From Sistotremastrum niveocremeum HHB9708 (taxonomy: Eukaryota > Basidiomycota > Agaricomycetes > Sistotremastrales > Sistotremastraceae), in assembly GCA_001630475.1 (NCBI GenBank), contig KV419427.1, positions 187,629 through 251,628 on the forward strand: DNA of 64,000 nt. The letters are read 5' to 3'. A program made the position numbers and the translations under genes. The notes beneath the pieces were generated by a model, which was not told where the DNA came from, searched no databases, and saw only the letters and a program-made list of their open reading frames with translations. Positions 12,029-23,636 of the stretch are shown here, piece after piece. The number at the start of each line of letters is the position of its first letter. Positions within the stretch are counted from its first letter, which is position 1.

Positions 12029-13905
12029 TCATGCACTTTCATCCCATTCCTGATCCCGGAAGTCGAGATTGCACATGCATGTTTGAAACCCCTGGTTTAC
12101 ATCAGTCATTTTTAAGATAGGCCCAAGAGCAAGTGACAAATACATACTGGGGGTTCAAAACCGCATACGGATAGCTTAGAGTCAAACACTGTGAGGGTGG
12201 GGACCAGAGACATGAATATCGCCACATCTGGTTCGGCAAAGCCCCTTGTGATCCTCAGTTCCTGGAGGGGCACGTCGTGGCTCTTGCGACACTGGAGGAA
12301 GTACTTCATCCTTGTGCTGCTGAATTTGGTCCCAGAGCAATTTATGATTTTGAGTTTGGGACAGATAGTCCCAGGCGTCTCTTCGAGCGCGATCAAGAGT
12401 CTCTCAAATTCTGTCTCCTCTGTACATACGCCAATTTGGGAAATGTTCTCCCAAGAAGTCAAGGCCTGTATGAGATCCTTGACGCGTGGTAGACTTGACA
12501 TGTGAAGATTCAGCACTGTGAGATTGGTTGGATAAGATGCGAGGAGACCAAGCTCTTGAACTGTGCGGGAAGTGTATCGGGATGTAATCGGTAGATCATA
12601 CTTGATCGTAATCGAACCCGGGGATTCGTTCTTCAACGTGTACTTCATGGTATCTGATCTCCAAGAAATGGATAATTCCTCACAACCAGCCATCAGAGAA
12701 CCTACAAAAGTTTCTATTAGTGTTTCATTCGATTTATCCTGTTGGGTTCCGAATGAAATGAGAGCCACAGACGGGACATCCAGCTGTCGGATAATGCGTG
12801 CGGCGTCCGATACTTCTATCGTGTGCAATCGCAAAGTTTTTAGGCTTCGCAAAACCACAAGTGGGAATTCAGCTTCATCGTCAAAAGCCTCAGGAGGATC
12901 GGTGTTACTGATCTCGCAGTGCTCTACCGATGGCAGAGCAGCAAGGATTTCTAGAATAGTCTCTGGAGCCAATGCCCAGGATTGGAGCTCAAATTTGACC
13001 AAGTTTTCAAAGCAAACGAGGAATGAATCATCCGAGGCTCCGCGAAAGCGTAGTTCGCGTAAGATGGGGGTGTTTAAAGTGGGAGGGTCCATTGAATCGA
13101 AGGCATCGGTGGAGACATTTAACGAGATTAAGGAAGGGAATTCTTTTTGAGATACAGTTGCATGCACGTTCAAAGCACAGTGTCTGTGGTCCCAATCAAC
13201 ATTGAGAGTGGCTACTCGAGGGAGGAGATGACGCAAGGGGTCGCCAAGAACATCCATGATTGAGTCTTTGGAAGTCAACGAGCGGTTTGACATCCAAACG
13301 TGTAAAGGACGTGTCTCGCTCCGATCTCGAAAAATGCGAAACAATTTAAGATGAGATGGTAAACAAATTGTAGTCCACAAGGACGGAGTATTGATAGCTA
13401 TTCTTCTCCATCTTGCACATCTGGATAGTCTATTAGTATATAATAGTTCCTTGAGGAGAATATCCTGACATAGCAAAAGCAGGATTTAATGCCGCTTTCT
13501 TGTGCTTGCCCGAGTAGGAAGGCTCCTCATCGAGAACACTGTACTGTAAGATTGCGAGGACCAGTTCGTCGGATAAACCGCCTATTGGAGTAAACATATT
13601 CCTCTGTTGCTTAAGGAACACAGAGAATTTTCCCTCTAATTTGTCGAATGCTGAGACATGGACTGAGTAACAGACAGGGTGATGCACGAAAAGAGAGCGA
13701 CATACCCAATTCAGCATCATCTAGTTTTCTTCCAGATTGTCTATGCCACACGAGTTGATGATGACTATACAGACGTCAAATGGTTGAGAACTTGTACACC
13801 AACTGTATGTCTGTTAAGCGTTAATGCTCACATTTCCTTGGCAACGCTGGATTCGATTTGTGTCCAAAGCTTGGAAGGTTCTAGGATCACTTGATCTTGT
13901 GGCAT
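12029..13905 (-). CDS. F-box protein, paralog F3
   Basis: Third complete copy of the F-box family with the same five exons. The start is MPQDQVILEPSKLWTQIE. The F-box exon has GGLSDELVLAILQY, and the following exon opens with CARWRRIAINTPSLWTTI. The leucine-rich middle is the most divergent of the five, while the C-terminal block SSTRMKYFLQCRKSHDVP is kept. The last exon encodes GFQTCMCNLDF and about ten more residues, ending at 12029. One intron uses a GTCAGG donor. No break was seen. Probably an SCF receptor; substrate unknown. Confidence 0.75.
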
Positions 13906-15049
13906 CGTATCAATACTAGAACACGAGTTTCGTTGCTCTAGAGTTATTCGAGACGCGTCTCCGGAAAGCGTCCCCAGCTGACGGTTGATAATCTGCGCGC
14001 AAGAATTAGAGTTGGAGGGAGAGAGATTCCGGGATCCGACTCCGAGGCTCACTCAGGCCGCTGGGCTGGGCATGGCCTGCGCTGCCCAATTGCAAGACAA
14101 CTTCGAGACGGGCGAAATCGATAACTCCAGCTGAAAGAATACGGCCTTTGAAAATCTCATGTTTGGATTTCCTGCGCTGGTCATTTAGAGTTCCGTCAGG
14201 ATTTGGCTATACCGACTAATGTCACGAGCTCACGGGCTAACATGTCATCGACGACTTGGGCCGAACGGCCTTCACACAACCTCTTATTGACCACGGAGTG
14301 AAAGGGATCAGACAGAGCTACACAAAGGCTGTGAGCCTCTGTTGAGTCCGAGTCCGCGTCCAAAGGTTCTCTATCCGAAAGGACGATGTCTGACTGCATG
14401 CAGTCTTGCTGCAATCCGGGCTTCAAGTTCCCGCTTTCGATCCCCTCTCGACAAGCCCCTCGCCAGGACGTTCTTTATCCTGCACCGGCCACAGTCTAAG
14501 TCTGTTTCCCTCTTCTTTCTTAGTCAATGTCTTTTTCCTCGGTTTCAGGCGAAAGTACGGGGCCCACCAATCGGTGAGTTCCAGTGCAAGTTCGGAATTT
14601 TGATTTGGATAAGCATGACTGTCTATCGAGTAATGTCTACAGCTTGACATGGGCAACGCTCTTGCACCCCCTTCCCGGCCTATTGAGAGTAAACTCTTGT
14701 ACCCAGTAAACTAAACCCAGAATCTTTTCTTTGGGTCTCTTTTACATATCATCATGAATATATTCTCGTGTCATCCCGGGTCAGGATGAATTGGGTGCCC
14801 GTCGCAAAATTCGTTGTTGATGTCAGACTTTTGTTGGATTCGTCGCAATCGTGCCAAAGGATCAGATAATAATTGAAAGTATCATGTACGTGTTACGCCG
14901 GATCCCTCAACGTCAACGAGAAACGGCTTCTCCACCTACTCATTGTTACCATGACAGACGGGTTCTGCGATGGAGCGAGCATGTCAAATGACAATGCGGA
15001 GCTGGATCAGATACAACTCACAGCATGCAAGTCGTGTACATCACAGATC
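13906..15049. other. intergenic between F4 and F3
   Basis: The right end is the downstream flank of the broken copy F4 and the left end is the F3 promoter. Overlapping short frames at about 14200-14650 on both strands show no domain. No repeat or RNA gene was recognised. Confidence 0.35.
14025..14039 (-). promoter_or_regulatory. CGG direct repeat upstream of F3
   Basis: On the gene strand it reads TCGGATCCCGGAATC, about 120 nt before the F3 start, with CGG-N4-CGG spacing as in F1 and F2. A further CGG lies just upstream. Confidence 0.33.
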
Positions 15050-16931
15050 TCAAGGGGCAAGATTGCAATTGCAATCTCTGACCCACTAGGTGTTGTAAAT
15101 CCAGTCAGTGGTTCGGAAACATTGAGCGGCGAAAAATCCATACAGGATGACTGAAGCCACATCGTGACAAATCGGGGTCAAACTCGGTAAGTGTAGGGAC
15201 CAGAGATACAAGCGCGGTCACGTTTGGCTCCGCGAATCCCTTCGTGAATCTAAGCTCTTGCAAGGGGATACCCTGGTCCTTCCGAAACTGTAGGAAGTAC
15301 TTCATCCGGATGCTGCTGAATCTGGTCCCCGAGCAGTCGAGTGTCCGCAATTTCGGACACAACATGTCTGAGGTCGCATCTGGCTTGGTTTCTAGAGCCG
15401 TTAACAGTTTCTCGAACTGTAGCTCCTCCGTGCACACTCCGATGTGAGCAAGTTGTGTCCAAGAGCTGAATACCCGGATCAGGGACATCCTAAGGGGTAA
15501 AGTTACGGAGTGCAGGGTCAATGTCGTGAGGCAAGTGCCATGAACGTCAAGTGGCTGAAGCTCCGGAAAGTTGAGGGCATGTTTGTGGGCCAAGTGATGT
15601 CTAATGTCAATCTTCGCTCGCGAGCTACTTTTCAACGTGTACGTTGTTTTGCTTAACCGAAATGACAAAGCAGTCAATTCGAAAGAGATCGACAACCCTT
15701 CAGATGATTCCAGGAAGGATCCCACGAAATTCTCGATGGTTGTCGCACCGGATCGATCTCTTTCTGTTTGTAGCGACACAGTTGCTGAAGACGGGAGTTG
15801 AAGGTATCGAATCAGACATGCCATATCGGACACATCCAAACCAGAAACTGACAAACTTCGCAGTTTCTTCATAACGATGACAGAAAAGTCGGCATCGTCT
15901 GATCTAGAGACAGGAGGGTCGGTGTTGCTGATGTCGCATATTCCACACGAGGAAGTAGGGAAAGTAGATTAAGGATCTCACCTGGCTCGAGAACAAATGA
16001 TTCGAGTTCAAACTTGACAAGGTTGTCGAAGGGCGGAAGATCAACGTAGTCCAACAACCCTTTGAATCGGTACTCGCTGAGGTTCGGTGCGTTCATCACG
16101 TAACCACCGCTTTCCCAATCATCCCCCGAGAACTCCACGTTAAGTGAGATCAGACGGGACAGCTCTGTCTGACCTATCTGCTTGGATAGAAAGGTGAACA
16201 ATGAATCGTAATCTCCTTCGTCCCAATCAAGCTACAGTCTTGCCAGCCGTGGAAGAAGCTGAGGTAGCGGGTCCCCGAGACAAGCTTCGGCGGACTCACT
16301 AGGACCCAGATTAGAGGTCGAAAGATATAGGTTCAACGGGAGAGCCTCGCTACGATCGCGAAACAAGCGAAATAAGTGCGGGTTGGATGGCAGGCAGATC
16401 GTCGTCCACAGCGAGGGAGAGTTGACAGCTACTCTTCTCCACTTCGTACATCTATTCGTTTGCTCAGATTTCACAGTATCTCTGATGCGACATACATACA
16501 GAGAGAAAGCAGCGTTCAATTTGGGTTGCCGCATTCGGGGAAGATCATATGGACGGCGAGGGAGAATGCAGTAATGCAGAATTTCGAGGATTATTTCGTC
16601 GGATAATCCACCTATTGGTGTGAATAGGTTGCGTTGTTGTTTCAGAAGAACGGAAAGTCGACCCTCTATTTGTCCAAATGCTGAGACAGCCGAGAGTAAG
16701 TACAAGTAGGAATCAGACAGAAAGGACGCGTCGCCGTCGGGCGTAAAGTGGCATACCTTCTTCCACATCCATAACATTTTTCTTCGACTGTCTATGCCCC
16801 ACCAGCTGATCCTGACTGTGAATGCATGAGGCAGGTGAGAGTTTGGCTCAGAGTGTACATTCAAATGGTGCGTACATGCCCTTGGCCACACTGGCCTCAA
16901 TTTCAGTCCAGAGCTCATGCGAATCCGACAT
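15050..16931 (-). pseudogene. F-box paralog F4, broken
   Basis: The fourth copy keeps the family start (MSDSHELWTEIEASVAKG), the F-box (GGLSDEIILEILHY, CTKWRRVAVNSPSLWTTI), the C-terminal block and the last exon (DCNCNLAP). Two lesions in the long exon break it. The conserved Tyr in the RLY-DWD motif is replaced by a TAG stop at 16232-16234. About one base is missing near 15940, where the others read VE(H/Y)CDI-N-D. The sequence is otherwise still close to its sisters, so inactivation looks recent. A short F-box-only product ending at the stop remains possible. Confidence 0.75.
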
Positions 16932-17514
16932 CGTTGGATGACGTGACATCGGCCGCGTGTTGATTCAAGCGGTGAGGGGAGATCCTCTGCTTTCTGTTGG
17001 ACTAATACACGTCGTGTTCAGATCCTATGCAATGCACAGACGGTACGTTCGGCGCAGAGTCGAGTTGCGCAGAGTAAAAGAAACCGAATTCCGAGATTCC
17101 GATTCCGCTGTACGAAACGCAAGATCTAGAGTTATGACGTTCGCCGGAACAGGGTCATTGCAAAAACAATTTCATATGATCGTCTCGAACAAGCCCCGCT
17201 GGAAAACTCAAGTCTTCGAACACCGGATGTCTATTATCTCGGGCTGGCCATCCAAAATTTTACTCGGATATGCCTCCTCGCTCGTTTGTCAATGAACCTT
17301 TTCATGTAGAATTTCGTTCAAGGTCCCGACCAAGACATAATAGTGTCCATTCTTGACTCCCTTTCTGAATCTCAGCCAAGAAACTCGAATATTATATAGC
17401 AATATATAACAATATATACGTTTTGCGCAGGGCTACGACAAACGGTCTGCGATGGCCCGAACATGGGAGAATACAAATACGCTGCATGACATTCAAGTCA
17501 TGCACATGGCGGCA
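16932..17514. other. intergenic between F5 and F4
   Basis: Contains the F4 promoter with its CGG repeats, and at about 17390-17425 an AT-rich run with repeated 'aatatata'. No gene is supported. Confidence 0.35.
17086..17106 (-). promoter_or_regulatory. CGG direct repeats upstream of F4
   Basis: On the gene strand, three CGG triplets in a row are separated by 3 and 5 nt, in a GGAATCGGAATCTCGGAAT context, about 155 nt before the start. The element is intact although the gene body is broken. Confidence 0.33.
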
Positions 17515-19374
17515 TTAAGGACGCAGATTGCAGGTGCAATCTCCGGGCCACTAGGTATCGCGATTTCAATTATGGATCGGGGAAGGTCGAGCAAGGGAAG
17601 AGACGTACATGACCAAAGCCACATTTTGACAAATCAAGCTCGAATTCGGTGAGTGTAGGAACCAAAGACGCAAAGGCAGCCACATTTGGTTCCGCGAATC
17701 CCTTCGTAAATTTCAGCTCCAGGAGGGGAACATCGTTATCCTTTCGAGACTGCAAGAAGTGCTTCATCCGCGTACTGCTGAACCTGGTTCCGGAGCAATT
17801 GAGGCTTTGGAGTTTGGGACATAATGGCCCCGGTGCGGCTTCTAAAGCGCTTAACAGCTTTTCGAATTGCATCTCTTCGGTAAACACTCCGATATGAGTC
17901 AATTGCGTCCAAGAATTAAGTGCGCCGATGAGGGAACTTCTACTGGCCAGAGTGGCCATGTGTAGAGTTAGTGTCGTGAGGGGAGTAGCGTGAGTGCAAA
18001 GCGGTTCGAGCTCCGGGAATTTGACAGCATGCTCGTGGTACAAGGTATGTGCGATGTCAATTTTGGCTCGTGAGTTACTCGTCAACGTATATGTTGTTCT
18101 GCTCGACATTTTGTCCAAGTTGCAGGAGATAGATAGTCCTTCGGACGTCTGCAAGAAGGAGCCCACGAAATCTTCCATGGTTGTTCCACCCGCTGATTGG
18201 TTTCTATATGTCTGCAACGACAGCGCTGCTGAGGACGGGATGTCAAGGTGCCGAACTAGAGACGCCATATAGGAGACCTCCAAACCCCGAACTGACAAAC
18301 TTCGCAGTTTGTTCAAGACAACGACTGGCAAGTCATCAACGTCATGTCTGATCAGAGAAGAGTCGGTATTGTTAATGTCGCAATGTTCCAGTCGAGGAAC
18401 TAGAGAAAGGAGATCGAGGATTTCAATTGGCTCCAGAATAAAGGATTCGAGTTCCAACTTGATAAGGTTATGAAAGAGTACAAGAAAAACGCACTCCGAC
18501 GTCCCAGTGAATCGGTATACGCTGAGGTTGGGTGCATTAAACTTGTAGACATCGCCTCCCCACTCAGCCCCCACAGCCACAACGTCGAGTGAGATTAGAC
18601 ATGGCAATTCTGTCTGACCTATGTGTGTTGAGAGAAAGGTGCAGAGGTCATCGTAGTCTCCATCGTCCCAATCGACGTAGAGTCTTGACAACCGCGGGAG
18701 AAGCTGAGGCAGTGGATCTCCCATAGACGCCTCGGGGGACTCGTTTCGTTTCAGGTTGCGAGTGGACAGATAAACCTTCAATGGAAGTATGTCGCTGCGA
18801 TCTCGAAATAAGCGGAATAGATTTGGGTTCATTGGTAGGCAGATCGTGGTCCAGAGCGAGGGCGTATTGACAGCAATTCTCCACCACCTCGTACACCTAT
18901 CCTGATGCTCAGTATCTCGCTATTGAACCAGCACAGCATACACACAGAGAGAAGGCGACGTTCAATCTTGTCTTCTTGTGGCTCAGATGGATATAATTGT
19001 CATAGTCGAGGATACTGTATTGCAAGATCTCGAGGATCAGCTCGTTGGACAATCGACCGATTGGGGTAGCCAAGTTCCGCTGTTGCTTCAAAAATACAGA
19101 AAGATGGCCCTCTATCTGGCCGATCGCTAAAAGAACGCAAGGTAAGTATCAACCCTGGACAGGAAATAGACGCAATGCGGCGCACCTCGTTCAACGTCCT
19201 CAACTTTTCGTCCCGACTGCCACCCGATCAATTGGCTTTGACTGTAGAGTTACCAATCATGTAAGAGTCGTATGAAGCGCGTATCTCTAACATTACTCAC
19301 AGACCCCTGGCGACGCAGGTCTCAAGTTCAATTATAAGCTCACGCGTTTCAGTAGCAGCTATTTGGTGGCGCAT
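17515..19374 (-). CDS. F-box protein, paralog F5
   Basis: Complete fifth copy. The exon 1 product starts MRHQIAATETRELIIELE. The second small exon ends in VEDVER, and the F-box exon carries GRLSNELILEILQY, with Gly-Leu changed to Arg-Leu. The next exon opens CTRWWRIAVNTPSLWTTI, and the C-terminal block is SSTRMKHFLQSRKDND. The last exon encodes WPGDCTCNLRP and stops at 17515. All joins are in frame. It is closest in its middle region to F2 and F4. Probably an SCF substrate receptor; target unknown. Confidence 0.77.
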
Positions 19375-20655
19375 TGCGTAGATTGGGCGGTATAAGTTAA
19401 AGTTGTGGGTTTTGATCGATTAGAGCACGTTGTATAATTTAATTTTGACTGTGGAAGGGTAAGACTCCAAGCAGGACTCGACAGAGTGAAGCAGGGAAGA
19501 TCCGATTCCCGATCCCGCGATTTGGACGAAAATGATCGGCGCTGTCAAGGACCGAGTTCAAGGATGAAGGTTAACGTTGTGAGCCTTCACTCTAACAAAG
19601 AAGGTGCAGACTGGACATTTCAAATAAGACGACTATGCTACAGTGATTCTAACTTTTTGGATGAGATCGGAGCTCCTGCGAACGTTCCAAAGTTACGCAG
19701 TCTACGTAAGCGAGTAGGAAAAAAATGATATTACTGAGGTAGATGGCGCATGAAACGTAGCATAACCAAAGTTCAATGTGAAGGAAGCAAAAGCGACTTC
19801 AAATGCAAGCAGTGAAATCAACTTGCAGGGTTGATTGAATGAAAATTTGACCAGATTGACAGGTGCATGCAGAGGGTGACGTGCATTTCCGACGACCGGA
19901 ACGACGTCATTTGAGTGAGACAACCATTAAATGGGGTGATCGGTATCCCAACAGGCAACTGCAGTAACTGCAGGCAAGACGGCGTGTAAATTGAGAGTGA
20001 GGCGAAGCGGGGAGCTCGGTCCGGACACCGCGACCCGGAGAACGACTTTCAAAGCCTCGGTGTCGGGTGGAACGCATGGGAGGAAAATTCATGCCATACG
20101 TAAAGTATGGGGAAGAGGAAACACTTCAGCAGCACATCGTTTGGCTCCTTCGCCTAGCGTACATTGGTAATTGATTGGTCAGAAGACTATACCGCAGCTT
20201 CTCTTAGACACCACAACCCTCTTTCATTCTTCTTCGATGCAAACTCCACGAATCATCTCCACATTGGTGTTTCGTTAATGTCGTACGGTGGCGCCACATG
20301 ATTAGCGTTGGTATGAGATATACAATCGGGACCGGGATGAGATGCGAATTGGGATGCGTGAGAGCCAAGAACGGGAAGAAATTGGAGAAAAATCTAGCGG
20401 GATATCGAGAAGCGTCGGAATCGATTTGGAGGATACAATTTAGTTTCTTTGATGGTTGATGGTTACAAAGCAGGCGCAGAGCAATGGGCGGGTTGAGCCG
20501 CCGGAGAGGACGAGAATGTCGCGAGGAAAGATGAGATTGGATAAATTGGATATAGATATTTACCAGGGATCGTAGCTGTCGAGTGAAGATCCCTGAATTG
20601 ATGCGCAGAACGACGAGCAGAGAGAAATTGTTCTAAAGTAGATGCATCTGAGAAA
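19375..20655. other. intergenic between GATA gene and F5
   Basis: No gene is supported. A 7-bp stem (gacaccg/cggtgtc) with a loop of about 25 nt lies near 20020-20062, but no tRNA B box is present. Short frames such as 19486-19728 have no recognisable domain. Confidence 0.35.
19499..19517 (-). promoter_or_regulatory. CGG direct repeats upstream of F5
   Basis: On the gene strand this reads CGGGATCGGGAATCGGATC, about 125 nt before the start: CGG triplets spaced by 3 and 4 nt. It matches the elements of the other four copies in type and distance. Confidence 0.33.
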
Positions 20656-23636
20656 TCAGAAATGCATCCCGTAGGAGTCTCCAGATTGCATCTGGACATC
20701 CATGTCACGAGAGCCATTGGCATTTCGGCTTTCGCCGCTTCTCGCATATTCAAAGAATGAAGGAAGCATGGGAGGGTGCAAAGTGGGTGAGGGCGTGTCA
20801 TTGAGGAGCGGTGGGTGCAAGAGACTGGACATGATCGCGCGCTCTGCAGGAAGCAACATGGGTGGGTGAAGGAAGTCCATCGGGAAATCGATCCCACCAA
20901 TCTTCGCCTTCGACCCATTATCGTTGCTTTCCGCACTGTCACGTCCCGACCCAGAACCAGAGCCTGTCCCGGATGCATGGCCGGGGAACTTGTAATTGGA
21001 GTAAGTGGACATGCCAAGAGAGGAAAATGAAGCGCTTGAGCTGTTGTCGAGGGGGAACATGGAGGAAGCTGCAGAAGAAGGCGGCTCAGTAGCGCTGATG
21101 CTACTTTCGTACGATTCGGCGGAAAGTCGACGACGTTTGGCACCTCTGCCAGATGTATAATCACCATCCTCCTCGCCAGCATCGCCCTCCGAGATTTCTC
21201 CGGCCGCCTCTCCAGTTTGGTCATGCGTGGCTGTCGCACTGGCGGCGGCGGCGGCGGCATCGTTCGCTCCGACGCTACCGCTAGGCATGTATTCTGCCAA
21301 ATAATCGGGGTGAAGAGGGCCTGGGAAGGAGGACCCGAAAGAGTACTGATTCCCGTAGCTGTACCCATTCATGTGGCTTGATGGAGAGGGATATCCATAC
21401 TGCATGCCCATGAGCTCAGCATGCTCGCCTTGAGGCGAGGCTTGCGTCGGGAATTCGAACTCGTCCGCCGGGAAGGTGAATGGAGCCTGAGCAGGGTCGA
21501 ACATATCTGGGCCAGGACCCTGCAGGCTCGGGGACATCCCACGTGCAGGGGATGTGCGTCGGCTTGCACCAGGGCTCGCGGAGGGGGTCTCGGCCATTCC
21601 GTTCGGGCGACGTGCATCCTGTCGAGATCGCTTCCGGATAACGTCCGACTTCATTGAGATGGGACGACTAGAACCATGGAGCTTGTAGCTGAATTAAGAT
21701 GTCGCGTCAATAACAATTGAAATATGAGAAGCCATACACCGCTTACTATAGGCCACAACTGGAAAGAATGTGTCAGGCTGAGTAGTTCACATGACGAAAA
21801 GAATCGAGACGTACGCATTGCAGACAGTCTTGCCTTCGTCATCCTTCCGCCATAGAGGAGTAGCCATCGTATGGCAGTTGTAGCATTGAGCTGAAAGACG
21901 CATATAAGCTACGGCTTATTGCATAACGATAAAATGCATCATTTACCTGGCTCGCCCATGACTTCCGGAGGTTCGGACCTTTGAGCACTGTTGGTGCGAC
22001 CGCCTTCGCCATGAGAATGGCGCATCGTCTTCGGCCGAGGTCGCTTATGCTGTCGATCAAGCGATATTAATTACTCGGTTCAAGGAATAAATTGAAATAA
22101 GGGGTAGGCAATTTACTCACCAGCTTGCAATACAATCCACAAGCGTTGCAATTCAGCTCATCGTTCAATCCTCTCCGCCAGAGAGGAGTGTGGGTAGCGC
22201 CGCAATTGACGCATTCGCTCTTGCCGCTGGAATTGCCAGTGTTCACGCGGCTCCCGATTTCCGGGGTGGATGAGGTCCTTTGGTGAAGCAGGAGAGATGT
22301 GGAGGCGCTACCGGCATCCATGCTTGCATGGTTGCCTGAACGGGAGGAATTGGCGCTTCTCCGACTTGCTCCTCTGGACGCCGAAGCCGTAAGGTTCTTG
22401 GTCGCGACAGAGAGGGAGGGATGGAAGGTAGCAGGAGGTTGATGCTGAGCTTGCTTCGGGGTTCTGGAGCGGTCAATCTCGCCTGCGAGAGGCTTCTCTT
22501 CGTCCGAAATGGCGAAGGATGACTGCTTGGCGTTGTCGGATTTGTTGTAAGTAGTAGCAGCGGGAAAGTTAGGATTCTCGTTTCCGGAAGACCAACTCCC
22601 CTCGGGACTGGCACTGCCTGTGAGGAGTTCATCAAGAGGTAGCTCGATCGTGGGCCGAGTGATCCCGAAGCCGAGGTTGCTGCCCCCGTCTCCCATGGAG
22701 ACTCCTTCGCCGTAAGAGAGTGAACGGCCATAGGATGGGGTGGGATAGAGAAGGGCGGTGGGACCGAAATCGTCGTTGAATAAGGAAGGGAAGTGGAGCG
22801 CTTGGGGAGCCATTGGATCCGTGCTGTCTGTAGCAGGCTGAGCATCAGAGGTCTCGTTAGTAGCCATAGAGACATCTTGCTCCTCGTTGACAGCTTTGAC
22901 TTTCGAGCTCTTGCGGGCTGCGGGTTCCTTGAAGGTTCCTTTGTCTTTATTCGCGCGTGCCTGGCCAGCAGATGCGGAACTGACGGTGGTAGTCATAGAA
23001 TCGGACTTGGGAGCGTCGACGGAGAAGGTGAATTGCATCCTATTGAGGCCATGTCGGCCAGCGACACCACCGTTCAGTGCTTCACGATTGCGCTCCTTTT
23101 CTGCGGCCAGCCGACGAACTTTGTCGGTAGATTGGGTGCGTTGGAAGCGGGGTGCAGGTAGTTCCTCGATGCTCCTGATAACCACGAGACCGAAGTCGAT
23201 CAATACGCGTGCGTTAATATAATATAATGAAGAAAGCGTGACACTGACCTGCCCTTCTCCTTGTCGAGCTTCTCGCTCATGTGCTTGGAGAGTTTCTTGA
23301 ACTCTCGTTTACTCTTGGCATTGTCGGATTCCACCATGAGATTCTGGAGGTGCCAGAGACGCCAACTAAGGTTCTCAAGGCGCTGACCTTGTTCAAGGTG
23401 CGAGGCTACCTGTCGGAGTGGGGGCGATGAAGCTTTGGAAGCGAGTAGCACAAACGGCGAGCACAAACCTTTGTGCAGACCTTCCATGTTTTCGTGAGGG
23501 AATCGGCATCGCCAAGATTACTAAAGGCTACAAATGATTTATTGCCCTACAACACCGACGATGCGGGTTCAGGTCGGGTAGTCGAGTCAGCAGAGATGGG
23601 CCGTACTTTGAACTTGAGGACGAGGCCAGGACCCAT
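20656..23636 (-). CDS. two-finger GATA transcription factor
   Basis: DNA-binding regulator of about 855 residues. The N-terminus ([40 protein letters not shown]) matches the AreA/Gaf1-type N-terminal domain (DUF1752). The first GATA finger lies near residues 410-440 ([24 protein letters not shown]), followed by KRPRPKTMR. The second is near 484-510 ([26 protein letters not shown]). A basic stretch ([10 protein letters not shown]) follows, then a long Ser/Pro/Gly-rich tail. Introns split the second finger after NAC and GLY. It could control nitrogen use or development, as agaricomycete GATA factors of this layout do; the exact role is not shown by the sequence. Confidence 0.82.

Noticed and set aside
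20010-20065. Hairpin-like stretch that resembled a tRNA on the minus strand
   Set aside because: The stem is only 7 bp and no B box (GGTTCGANNCC) or A box was found.
20463-21368. 301-codon minus-strand frame overlapping the GATA gene
   Set aside because: It is an alternative frame of the Ser/Pro-rich GATA tail; the GATA frame continues cleanly from the second finger.
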